A stretch of 64,000 bases of DNA from Anaerovorax odorimutans DSM 5092 (GCF_000426305.1 NZ_AUFC01000016.1:1-64000), one strand, 5' to 3'; positions 1 to 8,906 are shown, counted from the first letter of the stretch. The notes: generated by a model from the sequence alone, not told the origin. A program made the numbers and translations.

Positions 1-152
1 AAAGAAGTGTATTTCCAAATGATAAGGCACTTTTAAAGTCCCTTTATCTTGCTACACTTCAAGCCACAAAAAAATGGAGCCAGCCACTTAAAAACTGGGG
101 TAAGGTATATGGTGAATTTTCAATTATGTACGAGGAAAGATTCCAATTTTAA
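1..152 (+). CDS. IS256-family (mutator-type) transposase, C-terminal part
   Basis: Read in the frame starting at base 3, the sequence encodes about 49 residues ending at TAA 150-152. They include SLYLATLQATKKW, then NWGKVYGEFSIMYEERF, the conserved C-terminal block of mutator/IS256 DDE transposases. The N-terminal part and the catalytic DDE residues lie upstream of the window. Only the tail is visible, so I cannot say whether the enzyme is functional. Confidence 0.85.
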   Translation, partial: RSVFPNDKALLKSLYLATLQATKKWSQPLKNWGKVYGEFSIMYEERFQF

Positions 153-239
153 AAGCAGCAAAATATGGTAATAAATTACATCTTTATTAAAGATGTTCTT
201 GACATGCTTAGAAAAATTTAATATATTGAAAACAGTTAA

Positions 240-261
240 GGTCAGCTCAAATGAGCCGACC
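240..261 (+). terminator. Hairpin after the IS256-type transposase
   Basis: GGTCAGCTCA and TGAGCCGACC form a 10-bp stem with one G-T-type mismatch around a 2-base centre. There is no long T-run, so it may be a weak terminator or an IS end structure that limits transcription across the element. Confidence 0.45.
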
Positions 262-315
262 ACATTTAAAATCTTATCATAGAAAGTTAATTTACAGACT
301 TTTTTTCATACACTC

Positions 316-615
316 ATGAAAAAATATATCAATCCAAAATACTTTTACTTATTATTACCTTTCACAATTTTTTTTGTTGCTTTTTTTGTATCTTTAAATT
401 ATATTTTAAATAATAATTTAAAAAGTTTTGTATTATGTATTATGAAAACTTTTGTTTTCGTTACAGTTGTAAACATTTTTATTCCTTTAATATTAGAGAT
501 AATAACAGGATATTGGCTATTAGATACAGTTTATTTTTTAATATATTTCTATTTATTAAGTACAGTTTTTGGAATATATTTAATAAAAGAACAATCTACA
601 TGCTTTTCTCAATAA
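316..615 (+). CDS. Small hydrophobic membrane protein, probably 5'-truncated
   Basis: 99 residues, strongly hydrophobic, with about three membrane segments (roughly residues 9-30, 38-58 and 65-90). I do not recognise the family. The ATG sits directly against the presumed IS256 terminal repeat and has no Shine-Dalgarno sequence, so the natural 5' end was probably lost when the IS inserted. Expression is doubtful. Confidence 0.35.
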   Translation: MKKYINPKYFYLLLPFTIFFVAFFVSLNYILNNNLKSFVLCIMKTFVFVTVVNIFIPLILEIITGYWLLDTVYFLIYFYLLSTVFGIYLIKEQSTCFSQ

Positions 616-617
616 TC

Positions 618-1107
618 TAGAAGAAGATTATTATAGAGATAACAATAAAACAAACGAAGCTAAAGTATAACTATGAATATAAAGTATTTTTTCAGTCCAA
701 TTTTTTATTCTTAGAAAAGGCAAATATATCAATTTTATTTTCAAAAATAAAAATTGAAATCTTATATCCTGATGGAAATCTTTATTATAGCTTAAAAACA
801 AGAAACCCTTTTTAAATTCAGTGTTAATTTTCTATTAGAAAAAGACATTAATTTTTCTAAGGTTTATACTGGCACAGCAACCAGTGTAAGAATTGCTTTA
901 GACTCTTTAAATTATAAATTTTCATTATTAAATTTTTTCTCTAATGATAGCAATTCCGATATGATATTTACATTCTGTACAGAAGAGATAACATTAAAAC
1001 CATAAGAGATAATTAATAATATTCCTATTTTTACAGATGGAAGTGGAGAAGACATTTTTGTAACTGGAGACGGAAAATATAGAGCAATATTTTCAGGTCA
1101 TAATTAA
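618..1107 (+). pseudogene. Decayed phage structural protein gene
   Basis: One continuous protein can be followed only by correcting two lesions. The first is a one-base expansion in the T-run at 809-813, where NPF should lead into KFSVNFLLEKDINF. The second is an in-frame TAA at 1003-1005. After the second lesion the frame continues (NNIPIFTDGSGEDIFVTGDG) to TAA at 1105-1107. Composition and position before other tail genes suggest a beta-rich virion or baseplate component. The true start was not found. The lesions show that the prophage is decaying. Confidence 0.55.
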
Positions 1108-1120
1108 AGGAGTAGTTATT

Positions 1121-1322
1121 ATGGGGTTAAGAAAAAATACACTAAACTCTTCCTATGTAAGTATTTCCATCTGCAACTCAAAATGGTTTTAATTTCTATG
1201 CTTTCATTGATAAAAATATAATTGGATTTCCCAATATAGATGGAACAGAACAAATTCATAAATTAGATTCTATATCAATACCCAATGTTACGGGTAGAGA
1301 AACTAAAATTTTAATAGATTAA
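1121..1322 (+). pseudogene. Frameshifted small phage protein gene
   Basis: An ATG at 1121 follows a good ribosome-binding site (AAAGGAG at 1106-1112) and starts MGLRKNTLNSSY. The sequence then needs removal of a 4-base GTAA duplication near 1157-1164 to continue as VFPSATQNGFNFYAFIDKN, ending at TAA 1320-1322. An intact version would be about 65 residues. Function unknown; the place in the tail-gene series suggests a virion accessory protein. Confidence 0.5.
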
Positions 1323-1337
1323 AAAGGAGAAAATAAA

Positions 1338-1997
1338 ATGACAACATCAAAATTAAAAATAACAGTACCATGCACATCATTAGAGAATGAATTACAAATA
1401 TCAATACCATGTTCCTCATTAGGGGACGCATTACCTCAAGACGTGGTAAGCGGAAAAACATTTACTAATCTTAACGGAATAGGTAATATTGGTACATTTA
1501 CACCTTCACTTTCTTTAGAAGACGCTACGAAAGACGCAACAGCAACAGCTACAGATATATTAGATGGGAAAACAGCTTATTCTAATGGTATAAAAATTAA
1601 CGGTACTTTACAAATTAACCCTCAAACTGTAGTCAAATCAGCAATCAAAACTGTAGATGTGTCAATGTTCGGCGAAATTCATCTAAATCCTGATTTAGGT
1701 TGTATCTGTCAAAGTTTTAGATCATATGATGAGTTTGATCTATGGTACGGAACAGGCGAAGAGCCTGCATGTGATTATGGTAGTATTTTAGAACATTATA
1801 TTCATTTTAATATTGTAGAACTATCTGTAAATAATATGACTATATATAATAACTATTTATATGTATCTAATGATTATTATAATGCTGCTTTCCTCACACA
1901 TGATGAATATTATGTTTATTTATGGTTAGTAGGTACCGTACATTCAAATATTAACACTAGAATTACTTCCTTCACAATTGAAGGTCTTTACATATAG
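1338..1997 (+). CDS. Phage tail/structural protein with SGKT-type repeats
   Basis: 219 residues, preceded by AAAAGGAGAAA at a good distance. Near residues 36-55 it carries VVSGKTFTNLNGIGNIGTF, and near 68-93 DATATATDILDGKTAYSNG. Phage tail-fibre and structural proteins of Firmicutes carry this short repeat (ATA..DIL.GKTAY.NG..I.GT). The C-terminal 120 residues are acidic and aromatic, like an adhesion or capping domain. It follows two broken phage genes and is itself intact. Confidence 0.6.
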   Translation: MTTSKLKITVPCTSLENELQISIPCSSLGDALPQDVVSGKTFTNLNGIGNIGTFTPSLSLEDATKDATATATDILDGKTAYSNGIKINGTLQINPQTVVKSAIKTVDVSMFGEIHLNPDLGCICQSFRSYDEFDLWYGTGEEPACDYGSILEHYIHFNIVELSVNNMTIYNNYLYVSNDYYNAAFLTHDEYYVYLWLVGTVHSNINTRITSFTIEGLYI

Positions 1998-2006
1998 GAG
2001 AAAAGT

Positions 2007-2108
2007 GTGAATAATTTTAAAACAATACATACCTATATCACTCCAGAACCAACGGTCAGGGATAGAATTAATCCCAAAACCAATAGTGACTTATTCAAAA
2101 CAGATTAA
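2007..2108 (+). CDS. Short phage ORF, 33 residues
   Basis: A GTG start at 2007 lies 6 bases after the ribosome-binding site AGGAG (1996-2000) and opens 33 codons (NNFKTIHTYITPEPTVRDRI...) ending at TAA 2106-2108, just before a terminator. Small proteins of this size commonly close tail-gene runs in Firmicute phages, but I do not recognise this one. It is supported only by its ribosome-binding site and position. Confidence 0.4.
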   Translation: MNNFKTIHTYITPEPTVRDRINPKTNSDLFKTD

Positions 2109-2127
2109 ATATTAAATTAGTTCAAGG

Positions 2128-2149
2128 CAGCCTACAAGGGCTGTTTTTT
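2128..2149 (+). terminator. Intrinsic terminator after the first tail-gene block
   Basis: CAGCC (2128-2132) and GGCTG (2139-2143) form the stem, followed by seven T residues. A near copy (GCAGCC...GGGCTGTTTTTT) occurs at 8094-8116, so the same terminator type ends both phage blocks. Confidence 0.7.
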
Positions 2150-2247
2150 AAGTAAGCGTCAAATCTAAGGGTACCTACCAATAAATAAAAATATATAGAT
2201 AATAAAAGTAGCAAAAACTATAGCAATTGCTGTTACTTTTTGAGTAG

Positions 2248-2313
2248 ATTGAAGTTAATTAGAGTTGATTAGAAAAATTCAATCAACTTCAACTAAATCT
2301 AATTAAGTTCAAT
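2248..2313. repeat. Long imperfect inverted repeat before the IS66 TnpA remnant
   Basis: Positions 2248-2263 (ATTGAAGTTAATTAGA) pair with 2298-2313 (TCTAATTAAGTTCAAT) with one mismatch, and GTTGATT at 2264-2270 pairs with AATCAAC at 2281-2287. The resulting 66-base hairpin lies just upstream of the IS66-type gene fragment and may be an end structure of that element or a transcriptional barrier. Confidence 0.5.
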
Positions 2314-2341
2314 GAAAATTTTTATTGAAAGGTTATTAATT

Positions 2342-2506
2342 ATGAATTCAGGTAACTTAAAAAGTGTTAAAAAGCAGGTTCAATTACAAAATTGGGCAAT
2401 GTAAATTAAAGAGCAACAAGAAAGTGGTATGAGTATAAGTGCTTGGTGTAGGCTAAATGGGATAAAGAAAAGTACATACTATAATAGATTAAATAAAGTT
2501 GTCTAG
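2342..2506 (+). pseudogene. tnpA: IS66-type TnpA accessory gene remnant
   Basis: ATG 2342 opens MNSGNLKSVKKQVQLQNWAM, then an in-frame TAA at 2402-2404. The same frame continues as IKEQQESGMSISAWCRLNGI...STYYNRLNKV, ending at TAG 2504-2506. The block W..I...Q.SG.S...WC...GI...TYY is the signature of the small IS66 TnpA-like protein. TnpB and the transposase are absent, so this is an isolated remnant. Confidence 0.7.
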
Positions 2507-2593
2507 TTTACTGTCGACAATCCAGTTATTGAATTTTAAATATTTACTAATATATTAGCAAACTATCTAATATGAAAGATATAAATATGTATT

Positions 2594-2620
2594 ACCAGCA
2601 CATTAAAGTTGCTGGTTTTT
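2594..2620 (+). terminator. Intrinsic terminator after the IS66 remnant
   Basis: ACCAGCA (2594-2600) and TGCTGGT (2610-2616) form a 7-bp stem around a 9-base loop, followed by a T-run to 2620. Confidence 0.65.
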
Positions 2621-2917
2621 AATTTAAAATGAAAATTTATTTTAGGAAAGTATTTAAATAATCAAGATTACAATTTACATTTATTTTCTTATATTTGATG
2701 CTGTCCAAGTTTCAAAAACTTATGAAAACCTTAAGAATTAAAGTTTTATAGTCATATTAATAATTTTTCTAATATGAAAGGATCATAGTTCTAATGTCAT
2801 ATGTTACTCCCAATAAATCATTAACAGAATATCTTATATAGAATTTTAATTATAAGATATTAATTAGGGGAATATTGCATTTTAATTATATAATCAAATT
2901 AAAAAATTCATTATATA
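2621..2917. other. AT-rich decayed stretch without a supportable gene
   Basis: All frames are frequently stopped. A 15-codon open stretch (MSYVTPNKSLTEYLI, from 2794) looks like the N-terminus of a lost phage protein. No promoter or RNA is evident. Confidence 0.4.
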
Positions 2918-2932
2918 AAGGAGGTGATTATT

Positions 2933-3022
2933 ATAATTAGACTAGTTAGAATATTTATCTATAAAATTTTACTGCAAATTATTATATTATATAAACTACG
3001 TATTCAACAAGAATATACTTGA
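2933..3022 (+). pseudogene. Small hydrophobic phage ORF with strong SD but no ATG
   Basis: A near-perfect Shine-Dalgarno (AAAGGAGGTGAT, 2918-2929) is followed 3 bases later by ATA, not ATG. From there 29 codons (IIRLVRIFIYKILLQIIILY...) run to TGA 3020-3022. Either the start codon mutated from ATG to ATA, or a rare ATA/ATT start is used. The product would be a short amphipathic or hydrophobic peptide of unknown role. Confidence 0.4.
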
Positions 3023-3068
3023 GAAAATATTTTTTATTTAGAACTATGAGATATAGGAGGTGTATTTA

Positions 3069-3557
3069 ATGGCTGGTAAAACAATTACTGATTATAAAAG
3101 TATTATTACATCAAAGCTTATAGGGGATGAGTTATTACTTAAAGCATTAATCAATAACGAATCTGACTTTCATGTTAATAATATTAATATAGGACCAGAA
3201 GATACAGAAGATACATTATATACATATATTTATCCTTATAAAATAGCAGAAAATTTCTTTGTAGAAACAAATTCAGTTTTATCTATATTTTCTAATTTCT
3301 ATTCAGATAATAGTAATAATTTCTATACAGGTTATATTCTTTTTAATGCCATATGCCCTAAAGATTTATTGAAAACAGATTATGGCATTAGATATGATTT
3401 TATAATTGATACAATTAAAACTATTTTTGACAATAAAAAAGATATGGGAATAGGTAAATGTGTAATAACTAATATTAATGATTTAGATATAACAAGCAGT
3501 AATTATTATGGTGCTTCATGTACTTTAAAGATTTCAAATAGCAAAGGTCAAAAATGA
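3069..3557 (+). CDS. Hypothetical phage protein (162 residues)
   Basis: The start is ATG 3069 (MAGKTITDYKSIITSKLIGD), 8 bases after AGGAGG; a GTG at 3060 overlaps that ribosome-binding site and is not used. The protein is acidic and Asn/Asp-rich, with no signal peptide or membrane segment. It heads a run of three genes (3069, 3598, 4406), each with its own good ribosome-binding site, the last being the tail fibre. A tail-completion or neck role is possible, but no motif proves it. Confidence 0.5.
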   Translation: MAGKTITDYKSIITSKLIGDELLLKALINNESDFHVNNINIGPEDTEDTLYTYIYPYKIAENFFVETNSVLSIFSNFYSDNSNNFYTGYILFNAICPKDLLKTDYGIRYDFIIDTIKTIFDNKKDMGIGKCVITNINDLDITSSNYYGASCTLKISNSKGQK

Positions 3558-3597
3558 TAGATAATTATCTTTTATTTAAAGGAAGGAGAAATGTATT

Positions 3598-4392
3598 ATG
3601 TTTAAAAATTTATTCGCATTATCAAAGTCTATTTATACAGATAGTGATATTTTATCTTTTGAAAGTAAAGAAAATATCACTTTAGAGGCTGTTCAAACTG
3701 AAAATACTGCAAATTCATCTTCATTAAGTACTGTAACTATTGAAGAAATCAAAAATAAAATAAGTGATTTTAAAGTAAATGTTAGCCAAGATGGTAAAAA
3801 TTTATATTATATAAAAACAGAAAAAATAGATAATATTACACCATCTGATGCTGCCTTAGATAAATACCTAGTTACAGGTGGAGGAAAACAAATTGTTTAT
3901 AGAAATATAAATAATGAATTAAAGGTAAAATATCTTGAAGAGATAGGATCAGATGATGGACAAAATAATATCCTTTTACTTTCGACAGAACAAGGGTTAG
4001 ATGTAAATGTTTCTTTAAAAGTTAATAATATGATGGATTTTGATAATTCTACCTTTATAGTAGAATATAACTCTGAAAATTTAATATTAAAAGATTTTAG
4101 TGCATTTACAAATCAAAACGAAATTACACATGGTTATATAAATGGTACTGATTTAGAATTAATTAGTTATACTCCAGGTACAATCATATTTAAGAAAAAT
4201 AAGTTAATAGAAAGTGGGCAAATGTGGAGTGGCATAGTAAATATTATAAAGTTCACAGGAAAAAAAACTGATATTAGCCCTCTAAATATTTATTTATATC
4301 AACTAAGTAAATTAAACGATTACGATAATTTAACTATAAGTAAGATGGATACAAAAAAATTATCTGATTTAGATGGGGTAGTAGTCATATAA
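3598..4392 (+). CDS. Phage structural protein with cohesin/Ig-like C-terminal domain
   Basis: 264 residues, ribosome-binding site GGAAGGAG. The N-terminal half is polar and helical. The C-terminal half (about residues 125-250) reads like a beta-sandwich of the cohesin or Ig-like type: LDVNVSLKVNNM, then DNSTFIVEYNSENLILKDFS, then SGQMWSGIVNIIKFTGK. It sits 13 bases before the tail-fibre gene and is probably translated with it. A fibre-attachment or adhesion role is inferred from context only. Confidence 0.45.
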   Translation: MFKNLFALSKSIYTDSDILSFESKENITLEAVQTENTANSSSLSTVTIEEIKNKISDFKVNVSQDGKNLYYIKTEKIDNITPSDAALDKYLVTGGGKQIVYRNINNELKVKYLEEIGSDDGQNNILLLSTEQGLDVNVSLKVNNMMDFDNSTFIVEYNSENLILKDFSAFTNQNEITHGYINGTDLELISYTPGTIIFKKNKLIESGQMWSGIVNIIKFTGKKTDISPLNIYLYQLSKLNDYDNLTISKMDTKKLSDLDGVVVI

Positions 4393-4405
4393 GGAAGGAG
4401 AATTT

Positions 4406-7400
4406 ATGGCAAATAATAATATAACAGAAACACTACGTTTCAAATTTAATACAATCGCTCGTGATCAAAGTGATGTATTATTCGTAGATTGGCGTGATTT
4501 GGATCTAGGGACAAGAAATGATTCAAACATACAGAAGCTTGATACTGAGTTATATAAATTACTTAAGCATGGATTGTTTGTAGCTAATACAACTATGCCT
4601 GCTGCGAATAACTACAGAGTTGAAAACAGTGCTATAACAGAAATGTTTGATAAAATGGTTTTGCTCTTAATACCTAATAAAGATAACACTGATATAGCTA
4701 CTTTACAAATTAATAATTTTCTATCTGTGCCAATTAAAGAAGTAACTAATAATACATATTCAGATATTGCTGTTGGAGAATTAAAAGCAAAGCAGCCTAC
4801 ATTAGTATATTATGATTTAACTTCTAATGTATTTGTATTGGCTAGCGCCTTAGTTCAAAGTGCCAGTACAACACAAGCTGGTATAGTTCAATTGAGTAAT
4901 GATACAGACAGTACAGATGAAACTAAAGCAATTACACCAAAGGCTTTAAAAAGTGTGGCAGATAATAGAATAAATATTAATCAAAAAGGTATTGCAAATG
5001 GAGTTGCAAGTTTAGATTCAGATGGGAAACTCTCAAATACTCAAATACCTTCAAGTATTTTAGGCTCATTAAAATATATAAGCACATGGGATGCTAGTGG
5101 AGGCACAACCCCTGCTAACCCTAAAGAAGGTAATTATTGGATCATTTCCAATGCGGGAATTATTAATGATGTTACTTACAATATTAAGGATTGGCTTATT
5201 TATAATAATTCTGTTTGGAGTAAATTATATGGTCAAGACAATGGTGGTAATAAAATAAATGATTCAACACAAACAACATTAACTGGAATATTAAAAGGTG
5301 ATGGAGAAACTATAAATTTAGCTACAAAAGATGATATAAAAGCACTTGGTATTAATGAAACCATATTTGAAGTTTCAACACTTGATGAACTTGTAAATGT
5401 TTTAGAAGATGGAACTGTTGGTATAAAAAATATTTATTGCACTGCTACTATTACTATTAACAGCAATATTTCAATTAATGCTTGTAAGCATAATAGATTT
5501 TTAACACCAGTTAATCTTAAAGTATTTGGTAATTACACAATAACTATAACTTCACCAGTAGATAGTAATGAAATTTTAACATTTTATGAAGATTTATTAA
5601 TTGCAAGTGATATTTATACGACAAACAGAACTTTAAATATTAATTATCAAAATCTTTCACATGGTGTTATAAATGTAAAAAATTTATCAGTAACTTCTGT
5701 TGCACTTACTGTAGGTTCATCTGGCAGTGGAAGTGAAGCATTAAGTTATGAAGCTATTAATCTTTATGGTACGAATGCTTCTACAACAGGAACAAAACAA
5801 AGTAATTTGTTTACAACTACTGCTAATGCAAGTGCAAGTGCAAGTGGATTAATGAGTAGTGAAGATAAAGTTAAAATTGATAATCATGTTGAAAATGTAT
5901 TTCTACATAAACAATCAATATCTTGTATACAAACAGGAAACTATGCCAACGCAGAAGGAGTAACAACTACAGCAAGTGGAGAATCTTCTCATGCAGAAGG
6001 AGAAAGTGCTATTGCAAGTGGTAATAATTCTCACGCAGAAGGAGAAAATACTAAAGCTAATGGACAGACTTCACACGCTGAAGGTTCTTATTCAGTAGCA
6101 AATGGAATAGCTTCTCATGCTGAAGGTATAGATACTATAGCAAGTGGTGATGGTTCTCATGCTGAAGGAGAAAAAAATGTTGCATCTACAAATAATTCAC
6201 ATGTTGAAGGTGAGTATAACTTAGGATGTCACGGAAGAACTTATGAAATTATCTCTCGTGACGATTCAACAAAAACTATAACACTTAATAAAGTAAATGG
6301 ATTATATGTTAATGATTTATTAAATATAAAAAGATCAAATGCATATGCAATAGAAAACATTAAAATTACAGCAATAAATGGTTTAATTGTAACTTTGGAA
6401 ACAACTGACTCTATAAGTTCAAGTTGGAGATATGCAATTAAACCATCAACAACACAATATCCAGTTCACTCAGAAGGTATAAATACTATAGCAAGTGGAG
6501 AATCTTCACATGCTGAAGGAAATTATACTATAGCAAGTGGAACGAATTCTCATGCTGAAGGAGATGGTGCTATAGCAAGTGGAAGTGATTCACATGCAGA
6601 AGGTACCTTTACTAAAGCAAGTGGAGAATCTTCACACGCTGAAGGAAATTATACTATAGCAAGTGGAATGAAATCTCATGCAGGAGGAAATGGTTCTACA
6701 GCAAGTGGTCATTTCTCTTATGCTATGGGAGATGGTGCTATGGCAAGTGGAGAATGTTCACATGCTGAAGGTCTTTTTGCAAAAGCAATAGGTGATAATT
6801 CTCATGCTGAAGCAAATCAAACAAAAGCAAATGGAATAGCTTCTCATGCGGAAGGAGCTTTTACAGAAGCAAATGGATATGCTTCACATGCTGAAGGTTT
6901 TGAAACCGTTGCAAGTGGACAAGATTCTCATGCTCAAAATACTTGGACCATTGCACAAGGTAAATCTCAAACCGTAATTGGCGAGTATAATATAGCACAA
7001 GGTGCAGCAACTTCAAAAGTAGATACAGATAATGCTTTTGTAATTGGTAATGGTAGTAGTGATACAGCAAGAAGTAATGCACTTACTTGTACTTGGGAAG
7101 GTGTATTAGATGTTGCTAAAGGTATAACAATAGGTGGTAATCCTTTAAAACCTGTTAAAACTTCAAGATTTGTAATAGGAACATCAACGGCAGGATGGAC
7201 TTCTAATGATTGCGATTATTTATGTTATGGAGTAGACGACCAAGTAGAAATAAATAATGCAATTCAAGCTTTACCTGCAAATGGTGGTAAAATTGTGATT
7301 CTTGACGGAACATATAATATTTCTTCAAAAATTGCTATAAACAAACCAAATATAAATATTGAAGGCAATGGTGATTCAACTATCTTAAATAGAACAGGAA

Positions 7401-7843
7401 GTAGCACAGCTCCTTTAATAGATGTTTCAAGTAGTTGCGATTCTTTCCAATTAAAAAATGTATATATATATGGTAATGCTAATGATGGTGATAATATAGG
7501 CGATAAAGCAGAAATATTTGTAAGAGCTTACAAATGTGAAATAACTCATTGTAGTTTTTATAAATGTCATACCGGTATAATTTTTTATCAGGTCGAATCA
7601 ATACTTGTAAGTAACTGTACATTTATAAATGGTAGGAACGACTTAAACTTAATTGAATGTGACAACACTCATATTATAAATAATAATTTTTCGGCAAGTA
7701 AAACAGGAATATATTTATCCGTTTGTAATAAAATTGTAATTGCATTTAATATATTTAATAATTATAGTAGTCAACATGAAATTGATGATGATGGAAACAC
7801 ACGAAATGAAATAATAAATAATATATCTGCAAAAATTAATTAG
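4406..7843 (+). CDS. Long phage tail fibre with SHAEG head repeats and beta-helix
   Basis: 1145 residues. Order of parts: an N-terminal base (1-150); a phage-fibre repeat TTQAGIVQLSNDTD (about 155-170) and a linker ending NTQIPSS; at about 510-850, many SHAEG..T.ASG units of about 14 residues, as in YadA-type trimeric adhesin heads; within these, about residues 604-690, a non-repeat insert (TYEIISRDDSTKTITLNKVN); finally a right-handed parallel beta-helix (about 927-1145) opening with NNAIQALPANGGKIVILDGT, typical of pectate-lyase-like tailspikes. It is intact although the genes before it are broken. Likely role: trimeric receptor-binding fibre. Confidence 0.85.
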   Translation: MANNNITETLRFKFNTIARDQSDVLFVDWRDLDLGTRNDSNIQKLDTELYKLLKHGLFVANTTMPAANNYRVENSAITEMFDKMVLLLIPNKDNTDIATLQINNFLSVPIKEVTNNTYSDIAVGELKAKQPTLVYYDLTSNVFVLASALVQSASTTQAGIVQLSNDTDSTDETKAITPKALKSVADNRININQKGIANGVASLDSDGKLSNTQIPSSILGSLKYISTWDASGGTTPANPKEGNYWIISNAGIINDVTYNIKDWLIYNNSVWSKLYGQDNGGNKINDSTQTTLTGILKGDGETINLATKDDIKALGINETIFEVSTLDELVNVLEDGTVGIKNIYCTATITINSNISINACKHNRFLTPVNLKVFGNYTITITSPVDSNEILTFYEDLLIASDIYTTNRTLNINYQNLSHGVINVKNLSVTSVALTVGSSGSGSEALSYEAINLYGTNASTTGTKQSNLFTTTANASASASGLMSSEDKVKIDNHVENVFLHKQSISCIQTGNYANAEGVTTTASGESSHAEGESAIASGNNSHAEGENTKANGQTSHAEGSYSVANGIASHAEGIDTIASGDGSHAEGEKNVASTNNSHVEGEYNLGCHGRTYEIISRDDSTKTITLNKVNGLYVNDLLNIKRSNAYAIENIKITAINGLIVTLETTDSISSSWRYAIKPSTTQYPVHSEGINTIASGESSHAEGNYTIASGTNSHAEGDGAIASGSDSHAEGTFTKASGESSHAEGNYTIASGMKSHAGGNGSTASGHFSYAMGDGAMASGECSHAEGLFAKAIGDNSHAEANQTKANGIASHAEGAFTEANGYASHAEGFETVASGQDSHAQNTWTIAQGKSQTVIGEYNIAQGAATSKVDTDNAFVIGNGSSDTARSNALTCTWEGVLDVAKGITIGGNPLKPVKTSRFVIGTSTAGWTSNDCDYLCYGVDDQVEINNAIQALPANGGKIVILDGTYNISSKIAINKPNINIEGNGDSTILNRTGSSTAPLIDVSSSCDSFQLKNVYIYGNANDGDNIGDKAEIFVRAYKCEITHCSFYKCHTGIIFYQVESILVSNCTFINGRNDLNLIECDNTHIINNNFSASKTGIYLSVCNKIVIAFNIFNNYSSQHEIDDDGNTRNEIINNISAKIN

Positions 7844-8093
7844 AAGTAAAAAGCATAGTAACTGTCTATATAAAGGAAAGTTTAAAATTACTCAAGATTA
7901 TATAAGTATGTTGTAATAGTACAAAGTGGATTCTTACTATTTTTTGTTACATAGATTTTTCCAGCAGCCTGTAATAGTTCATAGGGGACTACATATTTAT
8001 TGAGTTATCAATTTTTATCTAGTGCAGTAGATAAAATTCTTAAAATTCACATTAATAATATTATATTAGAATTAAATATTAATTTAGTCCAAA
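7844..8093. other. Non-coding gap after the tail fibre
   Basis: About 250 bases, stopped in all frames, ending at two terminator hairpins. No gene or structured RNA is recognised. Confidence 0.5.
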
Positions 8094-8116
8094 GCAGCCA
8101 ATAAGGGCTGTTTTTT
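8094..8116 (+). terminator. Intrinsic terminator of the tail-fibre unit
   Basis: GCAGCC (8094-8099), loop AATAA, GGGCTG (8105-8110), then TTTTTT. Near copy of the terminator at 2128-2149. Confidence 0.7.
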
Positions 8117-8176
8117 AGTAATATGATAAATATAAATTAGTGTTTAACAAACCTAAATCTTTGATTTTCAATTTTT

Positions 8177-8211
8177 AGTAGTGGCGTATACACATTATGC
8201 CACTACTTTTA
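8177..8211 (+). terminator. Second terminator before the lysis genes
   Basis: A perfect 9-bp stem, AGTAGTGGC (8177-8185) with GCCACTACT (8199-8207), a 13-base loop and a short T-rich tail. It separates the tail and lysis units. Confidence 0.65.
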
Positions 8212-8233
8212 TTTATAAAAAAGAGGTGATTAT

Positions 8234-8542
8234 ATGGGAATACAAGTGAAAGATTATATAAAAAGAGTATATTGTTGGTTCTCTAAGCAATTTACCTTTA
8301 CAAATATAATTGTAGTTGGCTTATTATATAAATCAACTGGCTGGATTGATCAATCTTATGCTCTTGCATGGGCTGGAAAAACTGAAATTGCTGAGTCATT
8401 ATCAAAGATAGTTGTAACAGATATTATAGCTGTTTTTATAGTAGCTGGAACAAAAGCTTTATTTGAAAATTTAAGTAAAAATAACAATTGGCCGGATAAA
8501 CCATCACTAGGGACAAAGCCCATTACTGAAAGAGACTGTTAG
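8234..8542 (+). CDS. Small phage membrane protein, holin-like
   Basis: 102 residues, ribosome-binding site AAAGAGGTGAT. Two hydrophobic segments (about residues 22-38 and 58-80) and a polar C-terminus ending TKPITERDC. It heads a compact four-gene lysis block and lies 11 bases before a recognisable holin, so a membrane-lesion or lysis-accessory role is inferred. No specific family recognised. Confidence 0.5.
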   Translation: MGIQVKDYIKRVYCWFSKQFTFTNIIVVGLLYKSTGWIDQSYALAWAGKTEIAESLSKIVVTDIIAVFIVAGTKALFENLSKNNNWPDKPSLGTKPITERDC

Positions 8543-8553
8543 GAGGTAAATAC

Positions 8554-8904
8554 ATGAATTTTATACAATATGATAACTTTATAATTATATTAACTATTTT
8601 AATAGCTATAGTATGTTGTATTTTACTTTTAGAAAATAAATATAAATCTCAAGCAAGTAAAATATTATTATATTTAGTTACCTTAGCAGAGCAAAAATTT
8701 GGCAGCGGAACAGGAGATTTAAAATATTCAGCAGTATCATCATGGTTATATGAAAAACTGCCTAATACAGCAAAATTACTTTTGAGTGCTTCTGTTATTA
8801 ATAATTTAATTGAAACAGCAGTTTTAGAAATGAAAGTATATTTAGAAAGCAATACAAAAGCTAAAGCAATTGTTGAATCTACAGAACAAATTAAGGAGGC
8901 GTAG
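8554..8904 (+). CDS. Phage holin, LLH family
   Basis: 116 residues: one N-terminal membrane segment (IIILTILIAIVCCILLLENK), then a helical domain with the LLH-type pattern LAEQKFGSGTGDLKYSAV..WLYEKLP...LIETAV.EMK. Holins of this type form the membrane lesion that releases the endolysin. It lies directly upstream of the amidase gene; its stop codon touches the first possible amidase start. Confidence 0.75.
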   Translation: MNFIQYDNFIIILTILIAIVCCILLLENKYKSQASKILLYLVTLAEQKFGSGTGDLKYSAVSSWLYEKLPNTAKLLLSASVINNLIETAVLEMKVYLESNTKAKAIVESTEQIKEA

Positions 8905-8906
8905 TG

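Larger units (their letters stand above)
1..315 (+). mobile_element. 3' end of an IS256-family insertion sequence
   Basis: The window opens inside an insertion sequence. It comprises the transposase 3' end (to 152), a hairpin at 240-261, and a terminal stretch at about 285-315 whose reverse complement begins GAGTGTATGAAAAAAAGTCTG, a form typical of IS256-family inverted repeats. The left end lies outside the window, so neither intactness nor the target duplication can be judged. The next ORF begins with an ATG directly at the presumed IS border, which suggests the element landed in or beside that gene. Confidence 0.7.

Noticed and set aside
435-620. 61-residue ORF in the second frame of the first membrane gene
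   Set aside because: Shadow of the 316-615 frame in AT-rich DNA, without a ribosome-binding site.
5940-6960. Regular repeats considered as a CRISPR-like array
   Set aside because: The repeats are in frame, encode SHAEG units and vary at codon level; there is no spacer pattern and no cas gene.
6861-7082. 73-residue minus-strand ORF opposite the tail fibre
   Set aside because: It arises from the repetitive SHAEG coding sequence read on the other strand; no ribosome-binding site.
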